Source: JAWCQZ01 sp964486625 (GTDB lineage: Archaea; Halobacteriota; Syntropharchaeia; JACQPP01). From it: a stretch of DNA of 51,777 nt. Position 1 is the stretch's first letter; each line of letters opens with the position of its first letter. The translations under genes and the position numbers were made by a program. This document shows positions 7,886-15,832 of the stretch, one piece after another. The DNA is taken from contig CAZANW010000003.1 in the NCBI GenBank assembly GCA_964486625.1, forward strand, positions 1-51,777. The letters run 5' to 3'. A model generated the notes under the pieces. The model did not search any database. It had not been told where the DNA came from and saw only the letters and a list, made by a program, of their open reading frames with translations.

Positions 7886-9421
7886 GTGCTCCTGAAACCC
7901 GGCCTCATCGAGCCCAGGGAATACCAGCGCGCCATCGTCGAGACCGCCCTGGGAAAGAACACCCTGGTCCTCCTCCCGACGGCCCTCGGCAAGACGGTCG
8001 TCGCCCTCCACGTCGCGGCGCAGCGCTCCGGGGAGACCGGCGGGAAGGTCCTCGTCCTCGCCCCGACCCGGCCCCTCTGCGCCCAGCATTTGGAGACTTT
8101 CCGGCGCCACCTCAAGGCGGAGCCGGACGACTTCGCCCTGCTCCTCGGAACCGCGGCCCCCGCGAAGCGCGCGGAGATGTTCCGCCGGGCCCGGTTCCTC
8201 TTCGCCACCCCGCAGACGGTCCGGAACGACCTGGAGGCGGGCCGCTACGGCCTCCGGGAGGTCTGCCTCCTCGTCTTCGACGAGGCCCACCGGGCGCGGA
8301 AGCGATACGCCTACGGGGAGATTGCCGCCCGCTACCGCGCGGAGTCGAGGTGGCCCCGGGTCCTCGCCCTGACCGCCTCGCCCGGGAAGGACCGGGCCGC
8401 CATCGAGGCCACCTGCGCCGACCTCGGCGTCGAGGCCGTCGAGCACCGGGACGAGGCCTCTCCCGACGTCAGGCCCTACGTCCCGCCGCTGGAGATGCGC
8501 TGGCTCGAAACCTCCCTGCCCGCGCCCTACGGGAGAGTGCGAGACCTCCTGGAGGAGATGCGGGCCGAGCCCGTGGCCGCCCTCCAGAAAGCGGGGCTCC
8601 TGCCGCGGAAGCGGCCCGAGCGGGTGAGCCGAACCGAACTCCTGGCCCTCGGGCGCAAACTGCGGCAGGCTATCGAGGCGCGCCCCTCCTCCCCGGGGCC
8701 CTACGAGGCCCTCGTCGCCCAGTCCGCCGCCCTCTCCCTCTCCCACGCCGTTGAACTGCTGACCACCCAGGACATCCGGGTCCTGAAAGGGTTCCTGGAC
8801 GACATGAAGGGGAAGACCACCCGGACCGCCCGCTGGATTCGGGACCACGAGCTCTTCCCCGATGTGGAGGACCTCGTGGCCCGCCACGAGGGGCTCGAGC
8901 ATCCCAAGATGGCCCTCCTCGCGGGGGTTCTGGCCGACGCCCTCGCCCGCAACCCGGAGAGCCGCGTGATTGTCTTCACACAATACCGCTCCACCGCCGT
9001 CCGGCTCCTGGAGAGGTTCCGGGATGTGCCCGGCCTCCGGCCCGCGCGGTTCGTGGGCCAGGCGTCCCGGGAGGGGGACCCCGGGCTGAGCCAGCCGGCC
9101 CAGGCGGAGATTCTGCGGAGGTTCCGGGAGGGGGACCTCAACCTCCTCATCGCCACCAGCGTAGCGGAGGAGGGGCTCGACATCCCCTCGGTGGACCTGG
9201 TGGTCTTCTACGAGCCGGTCCCGAGCGAAATCCGGGCCATCCAGAGGCGGGGCCGGACCGCCCGGCGGGCCCCCGGCCGGGCCGTCGTCCTGGTGGCCCG
9301 GGGGACCGTGGACGAGGCTTACCTGTGGGCCTCCCGGGCCCGGGAGGCGCGGATGCGGAGGGTGGTTTCCGGCCTCAATGGGCCGGGAAGGGGAGCGCCG
9401 CGGCAGGCGAAACTCTTTTAA
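7886..9421 (+). CDS. Hef/FANCM-like superfamily 2 DNA helicase (helicase part only)
   Basis: A 511-residue SF2 helicase close to the helicase half of archaeal Hef, which acts on stalled forks. Motif I is PTALGKT (31-37), motif II DEAH (132-135), motif III TASPG, and motifs V-VI ATSVAEEGLDIP and QRRGRTAR. The inserted alpha-helical domain between the two RecA folds is present. Euryarchaeal Hef usually continues into an XPF/ERCC4 nuclease and HhH region; this protein stops just after motif VI, so the nuclease is absent or encoded elsewhere. The start is GTG, about 26 bases after a CTTTTAG box. Confidence 0.88.
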   Translation: MLLKPGLIEPREYQRAIVETALGKNTLVLLPTALGKTVVALHVAAQRSGETGGKVLVLAPTRPLCAQHLETFRRHLKAEPDDFALLLGTAAPAKRAEMFRRARFLFATPQTVRNDLEAGRYGLREVCLLVFDEAHRARKRYAYGEIAARYRAESRWPRVLALTASPGKDRAAIEATCADLGVEAVEHRDEASPDVRPYVPPLEMRWLETSLPAPYGRVRDLLEEMRAEPVAALQKAGLLPRKRPERVSRTELLALGRKLRQAIEARPSSPGPYEALVAQSAALSLSHAVELLTTQDIRVLKGFLDDMKGKTTRTARWIRDHELFPDVEDLVARHEGLEHPKMALLAGVLADALARNPESRVIVFTQYRSTAVRLLERFRDVPGLRPARFVGQASREGDPGLSQPAQAEILRRFREGDLNLLIATSVAEEGLDIPSVDLVVFYEPVPSEIRAIQRRGRTARRAPGRAVVLVARGTVDEAYLWASRAREARMRRVVSGLNGPGRGAPRQAKLF

Positions 9422-9448
9422 ACGGCTTTCCCAGACTCCCTCGCAGAG

Positions 9449-9634
9449 ATGGCCTCCAAGAAGAAGTCGGAAGTCGATTTGAATGCCAGCCCCCTCCTGG
9501 ACCTGCTGGAGCGCATCGCCGGGAAGGAGTCGAGTTTGAGCCTCGACCTCGACAACGTGGGCGTGGACCTCGGGGAGGGGCGGCGCGTCGTCCTCAACGG
9601 GAAGGTCCACGTGAACGTCGCCGCCCTGAAGTAG
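9449..9634 (+). CDS. small protein, unknown
   Basis: A 61-residue protein with a Lys-rich N-terminus, an amphipathic helix (LLDLLERIAGK) and a beta-rich second half. An ATG about 27 bases after a CTTTTAAAC box (about 9414-9422) supports leaderless expression. No family is recognised. It lies between the helicase and the GTPase. Confidence 0.55.
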   Translation: MASKKKSEVDLNASPLLDLLERIAGKESSLSLDLDNVGVDLGEGRRVVLNGKVHVNVAALK

Positions 9635-9686
9635 GGGAGCAGGAGCCGCGGGCCATCGGCTTTGCCGGGAGAGCCCACGCGCCGGT

Positions 9687-10823
9687 ATGATTACGCTCGC
9701 CTTGGCCGGGAAGCCCAACGTCGGCAAGTCCACATTTTTCAAGGCCGCCACCCTCGCCGACGTGGCCATCGCCAACTACCCGTTCACCACCAAGGACGCG
9801 AACCGCGGCGTGGCCCACCTCCGGACCCCCTGCGCCTGCAAGCCCGTCGGCGCCACCGGCTGCGCCTGCGGCGACACCGGGACCCGGTGGGTCCCCGTCG
9901 GCCTCGTGGACGTCGCGGGCCTGGTCCGGGGGGCCCACCAGGGGCGCGGCCTCGGCAACGCGTTCCTGGACAACCTCCGGCAGGCCGACGCCATGCTCCA
10001 CGTCGTGGACTCTTCGGGGGGGACCGACGGCGAGGGCAACCCCGTGCCCCCCGGCACGCAGGACCCGGCGGAGGACGTCCGGATGGTGGAGGAGGAGTTC
10101 ACCCTGTGGCTCCAGGGGCTCCTGGAGAAGCGGTGGGCGACCCTCGGGCGCCGCCTGGTGGGCCCCCACCCCGAGCGGGAACTGGCCGACGCTCTCGGGG
10201 GCGTCGGGGTCACCGAGGCGATGGCGAAGCAGGCCCTCGCCCGGGGCAGCGACCCGCCGGGCCTCGCCCGGGCCCTCCGGGACATCCGGATGCCGACCCT
10301 GGTGTGCGCCAACAAGATGGACGCGGCCGCCCCCGGCGCCCTCAAGGCGCTGGAAACCCTCGGGCGGCCTGTCGTGTCTTGTGCCGCGGACATAGAACTC
10401 GCTCTCCGCATGGCGGCCAAGGGGGGGCTGGTCCGCTACCTGCCGGGGGACCGGGAGTTCGAGGTGCTCGGAAAGCCGACAGGGGCGCAGGCCGCGGCCC
10501 TGGAGCGCATCCGGGAGTTCCTCCGGCGGTTCGGCGCCACCGGGGTCCAGGAGGCGCTCCAGAGGGGGGCGTTCGACCTCCTCCGCCTCATGGTCGTTTA
10601 CCCCGTGGAGGACGAGGGCAGGTTCACCGACTCGCAGGGCCGCGTCCTGCCCGACGCCCACCTGCTCCCCCGGGGCGCGACCCCGCGGGACCTGGCCCGG
10701 GCGGTCCACACCGACCTCGCCGAGGGGTTCCTCTACGCCGTGGACGCGCGGAAGAAGCGGCGGCTGGGGGAGGACGCCGAGCTCCAGCCGGGCGACGTGG
10801 TGCGCATCGTATCGTCTAAATAG
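9687..10823 (+). CDS. YchF/Obg-related GTPase with TGS domain
   Basis: A 378-residue translation-associated GTPase. G1 is GKPNVGKST (8-16), G3 is VDVAGLVRG, and G4 is NKMD, which predicts guanine rather than adenine specificity (bacterial YchF has NxxE). A C-terminal TGS domain covers roughly the last 75 residues (VYPVEDEGRFTD to the end). Four cysteines in CACKPVGATGCACG (about residues 50-63) between G1 and G3 could bind a metal; this insert occurs in archaeal members. Role: probably ribosome-linked; not shown by context. Confidence 0.88.
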   Translation: MITLALAGKPNVGKSTFFKAATLADVAIANYPFTTKDANRGVAHLRTPCACKPVGATGCACGDTGTRWVPVGLVDVAGLVRGAHQGRGLGNAFLDNLRQADAMLHVVDSSGGTDGEGNPVPPGTQDPAEDVRMVEEEFTLWLQGLLEKRWATLGRRLVGPHPERELADALGGVGVTEAMAKQALARGSDPPGLARALRDIRMPTLVCANKMDAAAPGALKALETLGRPVVSCAADIELALRMAAKGGLVRYLPGDREFEVLGKPTGAQAAALERIREFLRRFGATGVQEALQRGAFDLLRLMVVYPVEDEGRFTDSQGRVLPDAHLLPRGATPRDLARAVHTDLAEGFLYAVDARKKRRLGEDAELQPGDVVRIVSSK

Positions 10824-10849
10824 TTGCCCGCGCGCGCAAAGTGGAAAGT

Positions 10850-10890
10850 ATATAACAGACTCCCCCGAACCCGGACCGAGGGTGATGGAA
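10850..10890 (+). promoter_or_regulatory. promoter and ribosome site of the nuclease-tbp operon
   Basis: An AAAGTATATAAC box (about 10849-10860) should start transcription near 10880. A GGTGATGG ribosome-binding sequence at 10881-10888 precedes a GTG start at 10892, so this unit is not fully leaderless, unlike most others here. Confidence 0.5.
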
Positions 10891-10891
10891 C

Positions 10892-11410
10892 GTGACGACC
10901 GCGGAGACCCAGATAGTCGCCGGCCTAAACCGGTTTTTCCGCGAGCGGGGGATTGATGCCGTCGCCTACCGCATCCGCCAGCACCGGTTCGCCCCCCAGG
11001 TGGTGGACCTCCTGGTGGACTCCCGCCACTGGAGATACTACCTCGCCATGGAAGTGAAGTCCATCTCGGTGGAGAAGGGGACCCGGTCCCTCTACTTCTC
11101 CCAGCACTTCCACCAGGCCCAGAAGGCGCGGAATGGAGGGAACGGGCACTCGACGGACAACCAGGTGGACCGCATCAGCGACTTCCTGAAGAGGTCGGGG
11201 CGCATCGGTTTCCTCGCGGTGGAGTTGCGCCGGGGGCCCGGGCGGCCCGTCGGGGGCCACTTCGTGCCCTGGCGGGAGGTGGAGGCCCGCTTCCGGCGCG
11301 GCGACGCGGGTTTCCGGGTCGAGGAGCTGGAGGGGTATCCGCAAGTCCCCCAGGCGGGCCGGGAGTACGCGTTCACGGAGGAGTTCTTCGGGGAGGCGGT
11401 GAACTCATGA
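10892..11410 (+). CDS. PD-(D/E)xK-fold protein, probable nuclease
   Basis: A 172-residue protein with the core pattern of the restriction-endonuclease-like fold: QVVDLLVDS (the D) followed by YLAMEVKS (ExK). The preceding RFFRERGIDAVAYRI segment resembles the helix before the core in Holliday junction resolvase-like proteins. Exact substrate is unknown. The GTG start is set by the GGTGATGG site; the last four bases overlap tbp (ATGA), so it is co-translated with the general transcription factor. Confidence 0.65.
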   Translation: MTTAETQIVAGLNRFFRERGIDAVAYRIRQHRFAPQVVDLLVDSRHWRYYLAMEVKSISVEKGTRSLYFSQHFHQAQKARNGGNGHSTDNQVDRISDFLKRSGRIGFLAVELRRGPGRPVGGHFVPWREVEARFRRGDAGFRVEELEGYPQVPQAGREYAFTEEFFGEAVNS

Positions 11411-12018
11411 GCAGCCTGCTGGCGAAGACGGCCAACCGTAAGCTCACCGACTACCCGAGCATCCACATCGAGAACGTGGTGGCCTCCACCTTCCTTGGGG
11501 TCGCCGTGGACCTCGTCTCCCTCTCCCGCCAGCTGGTCGGGGCCGAATACAACCCCGAGCGCTTCCCCGGCGTCGTCCTCCGCACCGAGGCCCCCAAGGC
11601 CGCGACCCTCGTCTTCCGCTCGGGCAAGGTGGTCTGCACCGGGGCCAAGAGCGTCGAGGACGTCCACTACAGTTTGCGGCGGGTCTTCCAGGAAATCAAG
11701 GGCCTCGGGGTGGCGGTCCTGGAGCCCGACATCACCATCCAGAACATCGTCGCCAGCGCCGACCTCGGGGTCGAGATGGACCTCGGGGCGGTGGCGGCCT
11801 CCATCGGCCTGGAGAACGTGGAGTTCGAGCCCGAGATGTTCCCGGGCCTCGTCCGGCGGCTGGAGACGCCCAAGGCGGTGATTCTCCTCTTCGGCTCGGG
11901 CAAGATGATTATCACCGGGGCCCAGTCGGTGAGGGACTGCGAGAGCGCGCTCGGGGCGATTGTCCAAGAGTTGACGAGCCTCGGGTTGCTGAAATCGAAC
12001 GGCGCGGCCACCGAATAG
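11407..12018 (+). CDS. tbp: TATA-box-binding protein
   Basis: A 203-residue archaeal TBP with two direct repeats (about 17-100 and 108-190), each with the IENVVAS/IQNIVAS start, FPG(V/L)V segment, (T)PKA(A/V) and a GSGK/SGKVV(C)TGA(K/Q)S hairpin. It recruits TFB and RNA polymerase to promoters. A short Ala/Thr/Glu tail follows. It overlaps the nuclease-like gene by four bases and converges with the winged-helix gene after a single base. Confidence 0.97.
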   Translation: MSSLLAKTANRKLTDYPSIHIENVVASTFLGVAVDLVSLSRQLVGAEYNPERFPGVVLRTEAPKAATLVFRSGKVVCTGAKSVEDVHYSLRRVFQEIKGLGVAVLEPDITIQNIVASADLGVEMDLGAVAASIGLENVEFEPEMFPGLVRRLETPKAVILLFGSGKMIITGAQSVRDCESALGAIVQELTSLGLLKSNGAATE

Positions 12019-12019
12019 G

Positions 12020-12280
12020 TCATCGCTTCACCCGGACCTCGTCCCCGACCCGTTCCACCAAGCCGAGTTTCTCCAGCCCCGCCAACCCCCGCCGGACCCG
12101 CCGCGGGGGCCACCGGGTCCTCTCGGCCAGCCCCATTTCCGAGGCGCGGCCCAGGGCGGCCACGGCGGTGAAGAGAGCCCTCCGCTCGCGGGCCAGGAAC
12201 CGCGACCGGAGGAGCGCCAGGAGGGCCAACAGCGCGGCCCCGGCCGGGAGGAACCACAGGCCCGAGAGGTCGCCCGCCAT
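12020..12280 (-). CDS. membrane-anchored winged-helix protein
   Basis: An 86-residue protein: one N-terminal membrane segment (LWFLPAGAALLALLALL) followed by a winged-helix domain with recognition-helix-like RWPPRRVRRGLAGLEKLGLVERVGDEVRVKR. The architecture suggests a membrane-tethered DNA-binding protein. The ATG at 12280 fits the shared TATA island at 12298-12311. It is divergent from prs and ends one base from tbp. Confidence 0.6.
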   Translation of the reverse strand: MAGDLSGLWFLPAGAALLALLALLRSRFLARERRALFTAVAALGRASEMGLAERTRWPPRRVRRGLAGLEKLGLVERVGDEVRVKR

Positions 12281-12297
12281 CCGCCCCCTTCGCGGGC

Positions 12298-12311
12298 AGA
12301 AATATTGAAAA
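12298..12311. promoter_or_regulatory. shared bidirectional TATA element
   Basis: GAAATATTGAAAAC holds a palindromic AATATT (12301-12306). It lies about 29 bases before the prs ATG (plus) and about 24 before the winged-helix ATG (minus), so one element could serve both leaderless genes. Confidence 0.45.
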
Positions 12312-12332
12312 CGTCGTGCCCCTCTCCCGGCC

Positions 12333-13196
12333 ATGGTGGACGCGATTGCAGTCCCCGGCCCCGCCTGCCCGCAACTGGGCCCCCGGGTGGCCCGGGCTCT
12401 CGGTTGCCCGGCCGCGAAGGTTTCCCACCGCACCTTCCCCGACGGCGAGTCCTACCTGCGGGTGGAGGCTTCCCTGGCCGGGAAGCACGCGGTCGTGGTC
12501 CAGTCCACCGGGACCGCCCTCGACCTCGTCGCCCTGCTGCAACTGGCCGACGCGGGCCGGGAGGCGAAGCGGCTGACCCTCGTGGTCCCCTACTTCGGCT
12601 ACGCCCGCCAGGACCGCGCCTTCAACCCCGGGGAGCCCGTCAGCGCGCGGGCCGTCGCGGAGGCCCTCCGAGCCGATGATGTCCTCATCGTGAACGTGCA
12701 CAGCCCGGCGACCCTCAAGTTCTTCAAAGTCCCGGCGCGCTCCCTCGACGCGTCGCCCCTCCTCGGGGAGGCCATCGGGAGGGCCGGCCTCCGGAAGCCG
12801 CTCCTGGTCGCCCCCGACGACGGCGCCGAGAACCTGGTCCGGGGGGCCGCCGGGGCGTGCGGGGCCGACCGGGACGTGCTGGAGAAGAGGCGGGTCTCCG
12901 ACACGCAGGTGGAAATCACCCCCAAGCAAGTCCCCGCGGCGGGCCGCGACGTGGTGATTGTGGACGACATGGTGACCACCGGCGGGACGATTGCCGAGGC
13001 CGCGAAGATGCTCCGCTCGCAGGGGGCCTCCAGCGTCTCGGTGGCCTGCGTCCACGCGGTCCTCACGCCCGGCGCCCGGGAGAAACTGCAGGCCGCGGGG
13101 GTCCGGGAGTTCATCGCCACCGACACCCTCGACCGGCCCGAGGGGAGGGTGACGGTGGCGGGGCTCGTGGCGAAGGCGGTGGCGGGGGGCGCCTGA
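12333..13196 (+). CDS. prs: ribose-phosphate pyrophosphokinase
   Basis: A 287-residue archaeal-type PRPP synthetase that makes phosphoribosyl pyrophosphate for nucleotide, His and Trp synthesis. It has FPDGESYLRVE, PYFGYARQDR, and the PRPP-binding loop DVVIVDDMVTTGGTI near residues 207-221. The shorter length and the sequence APDDGAENLV are typical of archaeal class III-like enzymes. Confidence 0.95.
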   Translation: MVDAIAVPGPACPQLGPRVARALGCPAAKVSHRTFPDGESYLRVEASLAGKHAVVVQSTGTALDLVALLQLADAGREAKRLTLVVPYFGYARQDRAFNPGEPVSARAVAEALRADDVLIVNVHSPATLKFFKVPARSLDASPLLGEAIGRAGLRKPLLVAPDDGAENLVRGAAGACGADRDVLEKRRVSDTQVEITPKQVPAAGRDVVIVDDMVTTGGTIAEAAKMLRSQGASSVSVACVHAVLTPGAREKLQAAGVREFIATDTLDRPEGRVTVAGLVAKAVAGGA

Positions 13197-13244
13197 GCCG
13201 GAACCTATTTCCACAGGCAATCCGTCTTGGGCTTGGGTGGGCTC

Positions 13245-14453
13245 ATGGGATACGAGGGCGTCTTTCCGGCGGTGATTATCGCAGCCTGCGCCGCTTTCGC
13301 TTCACTCCTCTTCCGGCGCAAGCGAAGGGACCCCGCCAGCCGCGCATTCCTGGCGCTCCTCGCCCTCTTCGCCCTTTTCGCCGTGGTCTACCTCCCGGGA
13401 CGCCTCGGTCTCCACTCAGATGAGGTGCGCACCTTCTACCGCTACGGCAACGCCCTGGTGTTCCCCTTTCTCACAGCGACCCTCCTCCACTTCTGCCTTC
13501 TCTACCCGCGGAGGTCGCGCCTCCTGGCCCGGCCCTGGGCCGCGCCCCTCCTCTACCTCCCGGCCGCGCTCCTGGCCTCGGCCTTTCTCCGCGACATCCG
13601 CCTCTTCGCCGTGTCGGTCGATGTCCTGCCCGGCTACGACCAGTTCTACACGACCTACGGGCCCCTCGCCCCCCTCTTCGTGGCCGTGGTCATGGGCCCC
13701 GCGCTGCTGGCGGTGGCGTCCCTCGCGGCGGCCCGGGCGCGAGCCTCCTCGGCCGTGGAGGCCCGCGTGCTCACCCTCCTCCTCGCGGGCATCGGGACCC
13801 TGGTGGCATTTTCCACAATCACCTCGATTGCCCGGACCTTCGCCGGGGTCTACATCCCGGTGGGCGAGAGCGAGGTGGCCATGGTCCCCCTGGGAACCAT
13901 CTCCTACGCCATCCTCCGCCACGGCCTCCTCATCGCCCCCTCTCTCGAAGAGCCGAGCGACCGGCCCCGCCGGTTCCTGGCCGAGCCGGGCAGCAGCCTT
14001 CTCATCGCCTCTCCCGGGACCGCCGGGTTCGACCTCCTTGGAGATTTGGCCGTCCACGGCGCCCCCGGGGCGGTCTTCACCCGGCTCCCCTCCGGGCTGC
14101 GGGCGCAGGGCCACGGATTGCGGAAGACGCCCTTTTTCTGGATGGGGCGGTGGCCCGGGAACCGTCTCCCCGTCGGCTACTCCGGCACCGTCAGCCACAT
14201 GAAGGACCTCGTCCACGCGGCCACCGACTTCATGGAGAGCGCCCCGGGGGCGGCGGTCCTGGTGGATGATGCCGCCCCCCTCGCCGGGCGCGGCGGGTTC
14301 CGGGCCCTCCAAGAGATGGCCGTGCGGCTCCGGGAGAAGGCCCGGAAGCACGGGTGCTTCCTCCTCTTCCGGGTGGACCCGCGGCGCCTCGAACCCGGAG
14401 AGGTGGCCTGGCTGGAGCGGGAACTCGCGCTCCCCGGGGCGCAGAGATTTTAA
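13245..14453 (+). CDS. multi-pass membrane protein with C-terminal DUF835 domain
   Basis: A 402-residue protein with about seven membrane segments (residues ~5-230) resembling the sensor region of 7TM receptor kinases, followed by a cytosolic DUF835-like domain (about 240-400: SSLLIASPG, FTRLPSGLR, GLRKTPFFWMG, VHAATDFMES, VLVDDAAPL). DUF835 is known from archaeal signalling proteins with no assigned activity. The ATG at 13245 is preferred over an in-frame TTG at 13227; a GGGTGGG site precedes it. A MinD-like ATPase follows after 53 bases with its own TATA box. Confidence 0.7.
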   Translation: MGYEGVFPAVIIAACAAFASLLFRRKRRDPASRAFLALLALFALFAVVYLPGRLGLHSDEVRTFYRYGNALVFPFLTATLLHFCLLYPRRSRLLARPWAAPLLYLPAALLASAFLRDIRLFAVSVDVLPGYDQFYTTYGPLAPLFVAVVMGPALLAVASLAAARARASSAVEARVLTLLLAGIGTLVAFSTITSIARTFAGVYIPVGESEVAMVPLGTISYAILRHGLLIAPSLEEPSDRPRRFLAEPGSSLLIASPGTAGFDLLGDLAVHGAPGAVFTRLPSGLRAQGHGLRKTPFFWMGRWPGNRLPVGYSGTVSHMKDLVHAATDFMESAPGAAVLVDDAAPLAGRGGFRALQEMAVRLREKARKHGCFLLFRVDPRRLEPGEVAWLERELALPGAQRF

Positions 14454-14506
14454 GGGGGGCACCCCCGCAGCCTTTTTATGCGCAACCCGGCAGGTTCCGC
14501 TCGAAG

Positions 14507-15832
14507 ATGAAAATTCTCGGCGTCGTTTCGGGCAAGGGCGGGGTGGGAAAGACCACCACGGTCACGAACCTCGCCGTCCTCCTGGCCCGGCACTACAAGC
14601 GGAAGGTCCTCGCCGTGGACGCGAATATCCTGGCGCCCAACCTCGGCATCCACTTCGGCATCTACAACTACGGCAAGACCCTGGTGGAGGTCCTGCGGGG
14701 GGAGGCGGCCTTCGAGGAGGCGGTCCAGGTCCACTCCAGCGGGGTCCACATCCTCTCCGCCCACCCCGCCCCGGCCCTCATCAAGGGGCCCACCATCCAC
14801 CTGGAGGCCACCCTCCGGGACCTGAAGGGATACGACTACGTGATTCTCGACACGGCCCCCGGGCTGGAGCGGGAGATTTTCCCCGTCCTGGAGACCTGCG
14901 ACGAGGTCCTCGTGGTGACGAACCCGGAGTATCCCTCCGTGATTGACGCCAAGCGCACGATTGAACTGGCCAAGCAGACCCGCGTCCACATCCGGGGCGT
15001 CGAACTGAACCGCTACCGCAGGGAGCGCTGGGGGCTCTCCCCGGTGGACGTCCAGTATGTGTGCGAGGTGCCGGTCATCTCCGTGGTCCCGGACCGGGAC
15101 GAGGTCCGGCGCTCCATCTCCGCGGGCCTGCCGGTGGTCCAGGGGGCGCCCCGCTCCCCGGCGGCCGTCGAGTTCCGCCGGCTGGCGGCGTTCCTCCTGG
15201 GGGAGCGCGACGAGGAGGACCTGGCGGAGAAACTCATGAACGTCCTCTGGTTCCGGCGCCGCCTCTCCATCGAGTCCGCCCTCCGCAAGGCCCCCACCCC
15301 GCCCCTGCCCCCGCCGCGGGCGACGGTCCAGATGGAGACCCTCTATCCGGCTCCCGAGCGCGAACTGCCCATCGCGGAGAAGGAGGTCATGGTCGCGCCG
15401 CCTCCCCCGCCCCCGGTCCGGAAACAGGAGCCGCCGCCGGAGCCCGTCCCCGAGCCGCCTCCCGCGCCCCCCGCCCGGAAGCCCGAGCTGGAGCCGACCC
15501 CCGAGCCGCCGGAGGTCGAGCCACTTCCCATCCCGGAGCCGCCTCCGCGCCCCCGCGCCGCGGAGCGGGTCCGCGAACCCGAGCCCTCTCCCCCGCCTCG
15601 GGCTCAACCCCCGCCGCCCGCCGCTCCGCAGCCGGAGCCCGCGGCCCCGCGGGCCGCCCCCCTCCCCGCCGGCGAGCGGCGGAGCCTCCAGACCCGCAAG
15701 GAACTCCTCGAGAGCCTCCTCACCAGCATCCAGCGGCAGCACGAGCGGGGCTACATCGCCAAGGCGGCCTACCTGAAAATGAAAGAGGACTACGAGGCCA
15801 AACTGCGGGAAATCGCGGAGAGATTGCGCTAA
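14507..15832 (+). CDS. MinD-type ATPase with proline-rich linker and C-terminal helical domain
   Basis: A 441-residue protein. Residues 1-260 form a MinD/ParA ATPase (SGKGGVGKTTTVTNLA; VDANILAPNLG; ILDTAPGLE). Residues ~275-385 are Pro/Glu/Ala-rich and probably extended. The last ~50 residues (QTRKELLESLLTSIQRQHERGYIAKAAYLKMKEDYEAKL) form a charged helical hairpin resembling short oligomerisation modules. The long flexible arm suggests that the ATPase positions or tethers a partner. The ATG follows a CTTTTTATG box by about 30 bases. The 3' end overlaps the surface-protein gene by four bases. Confidence 0.8.
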   Translation: MKILGVVSGKGGVGKTTTVTNLAVLLARHYKRKVLAVDANILAPNLGIHFGIYNYGKTLVEVLRGEAAFEEAVQVHSSGVHILSAHPAPALIKGPTIHLEATLRDLKGYDYVILDTAPGLEREIFPVLETCDEVLVVTNPEYPSVIDAKRTIELAKQTRVHIRGVELNRYRRERWGLSPVDVQYVCEVPVISVVPDRDEVRRSISAGLPVVQGAPRSPAAVEFRRLAAFLLGERDEEDLAEKLMNVLWFRRRLSIESALRKAPTPPLPPPRATVQMETLYPAPERELPIAEKEVMVAPPPPPPVRKQEPPPEPVPEPPPAPPARKPELEPTPEPPEVEPLPIPEPPPRPRAAERVREPEPSPPPRAQPPPPAAPQPEPAAPRAAPLPAGERRSLQTRKELLESLLTSIQRQHERGYIAKAAYLKMKEDYEAKLREIAERLR

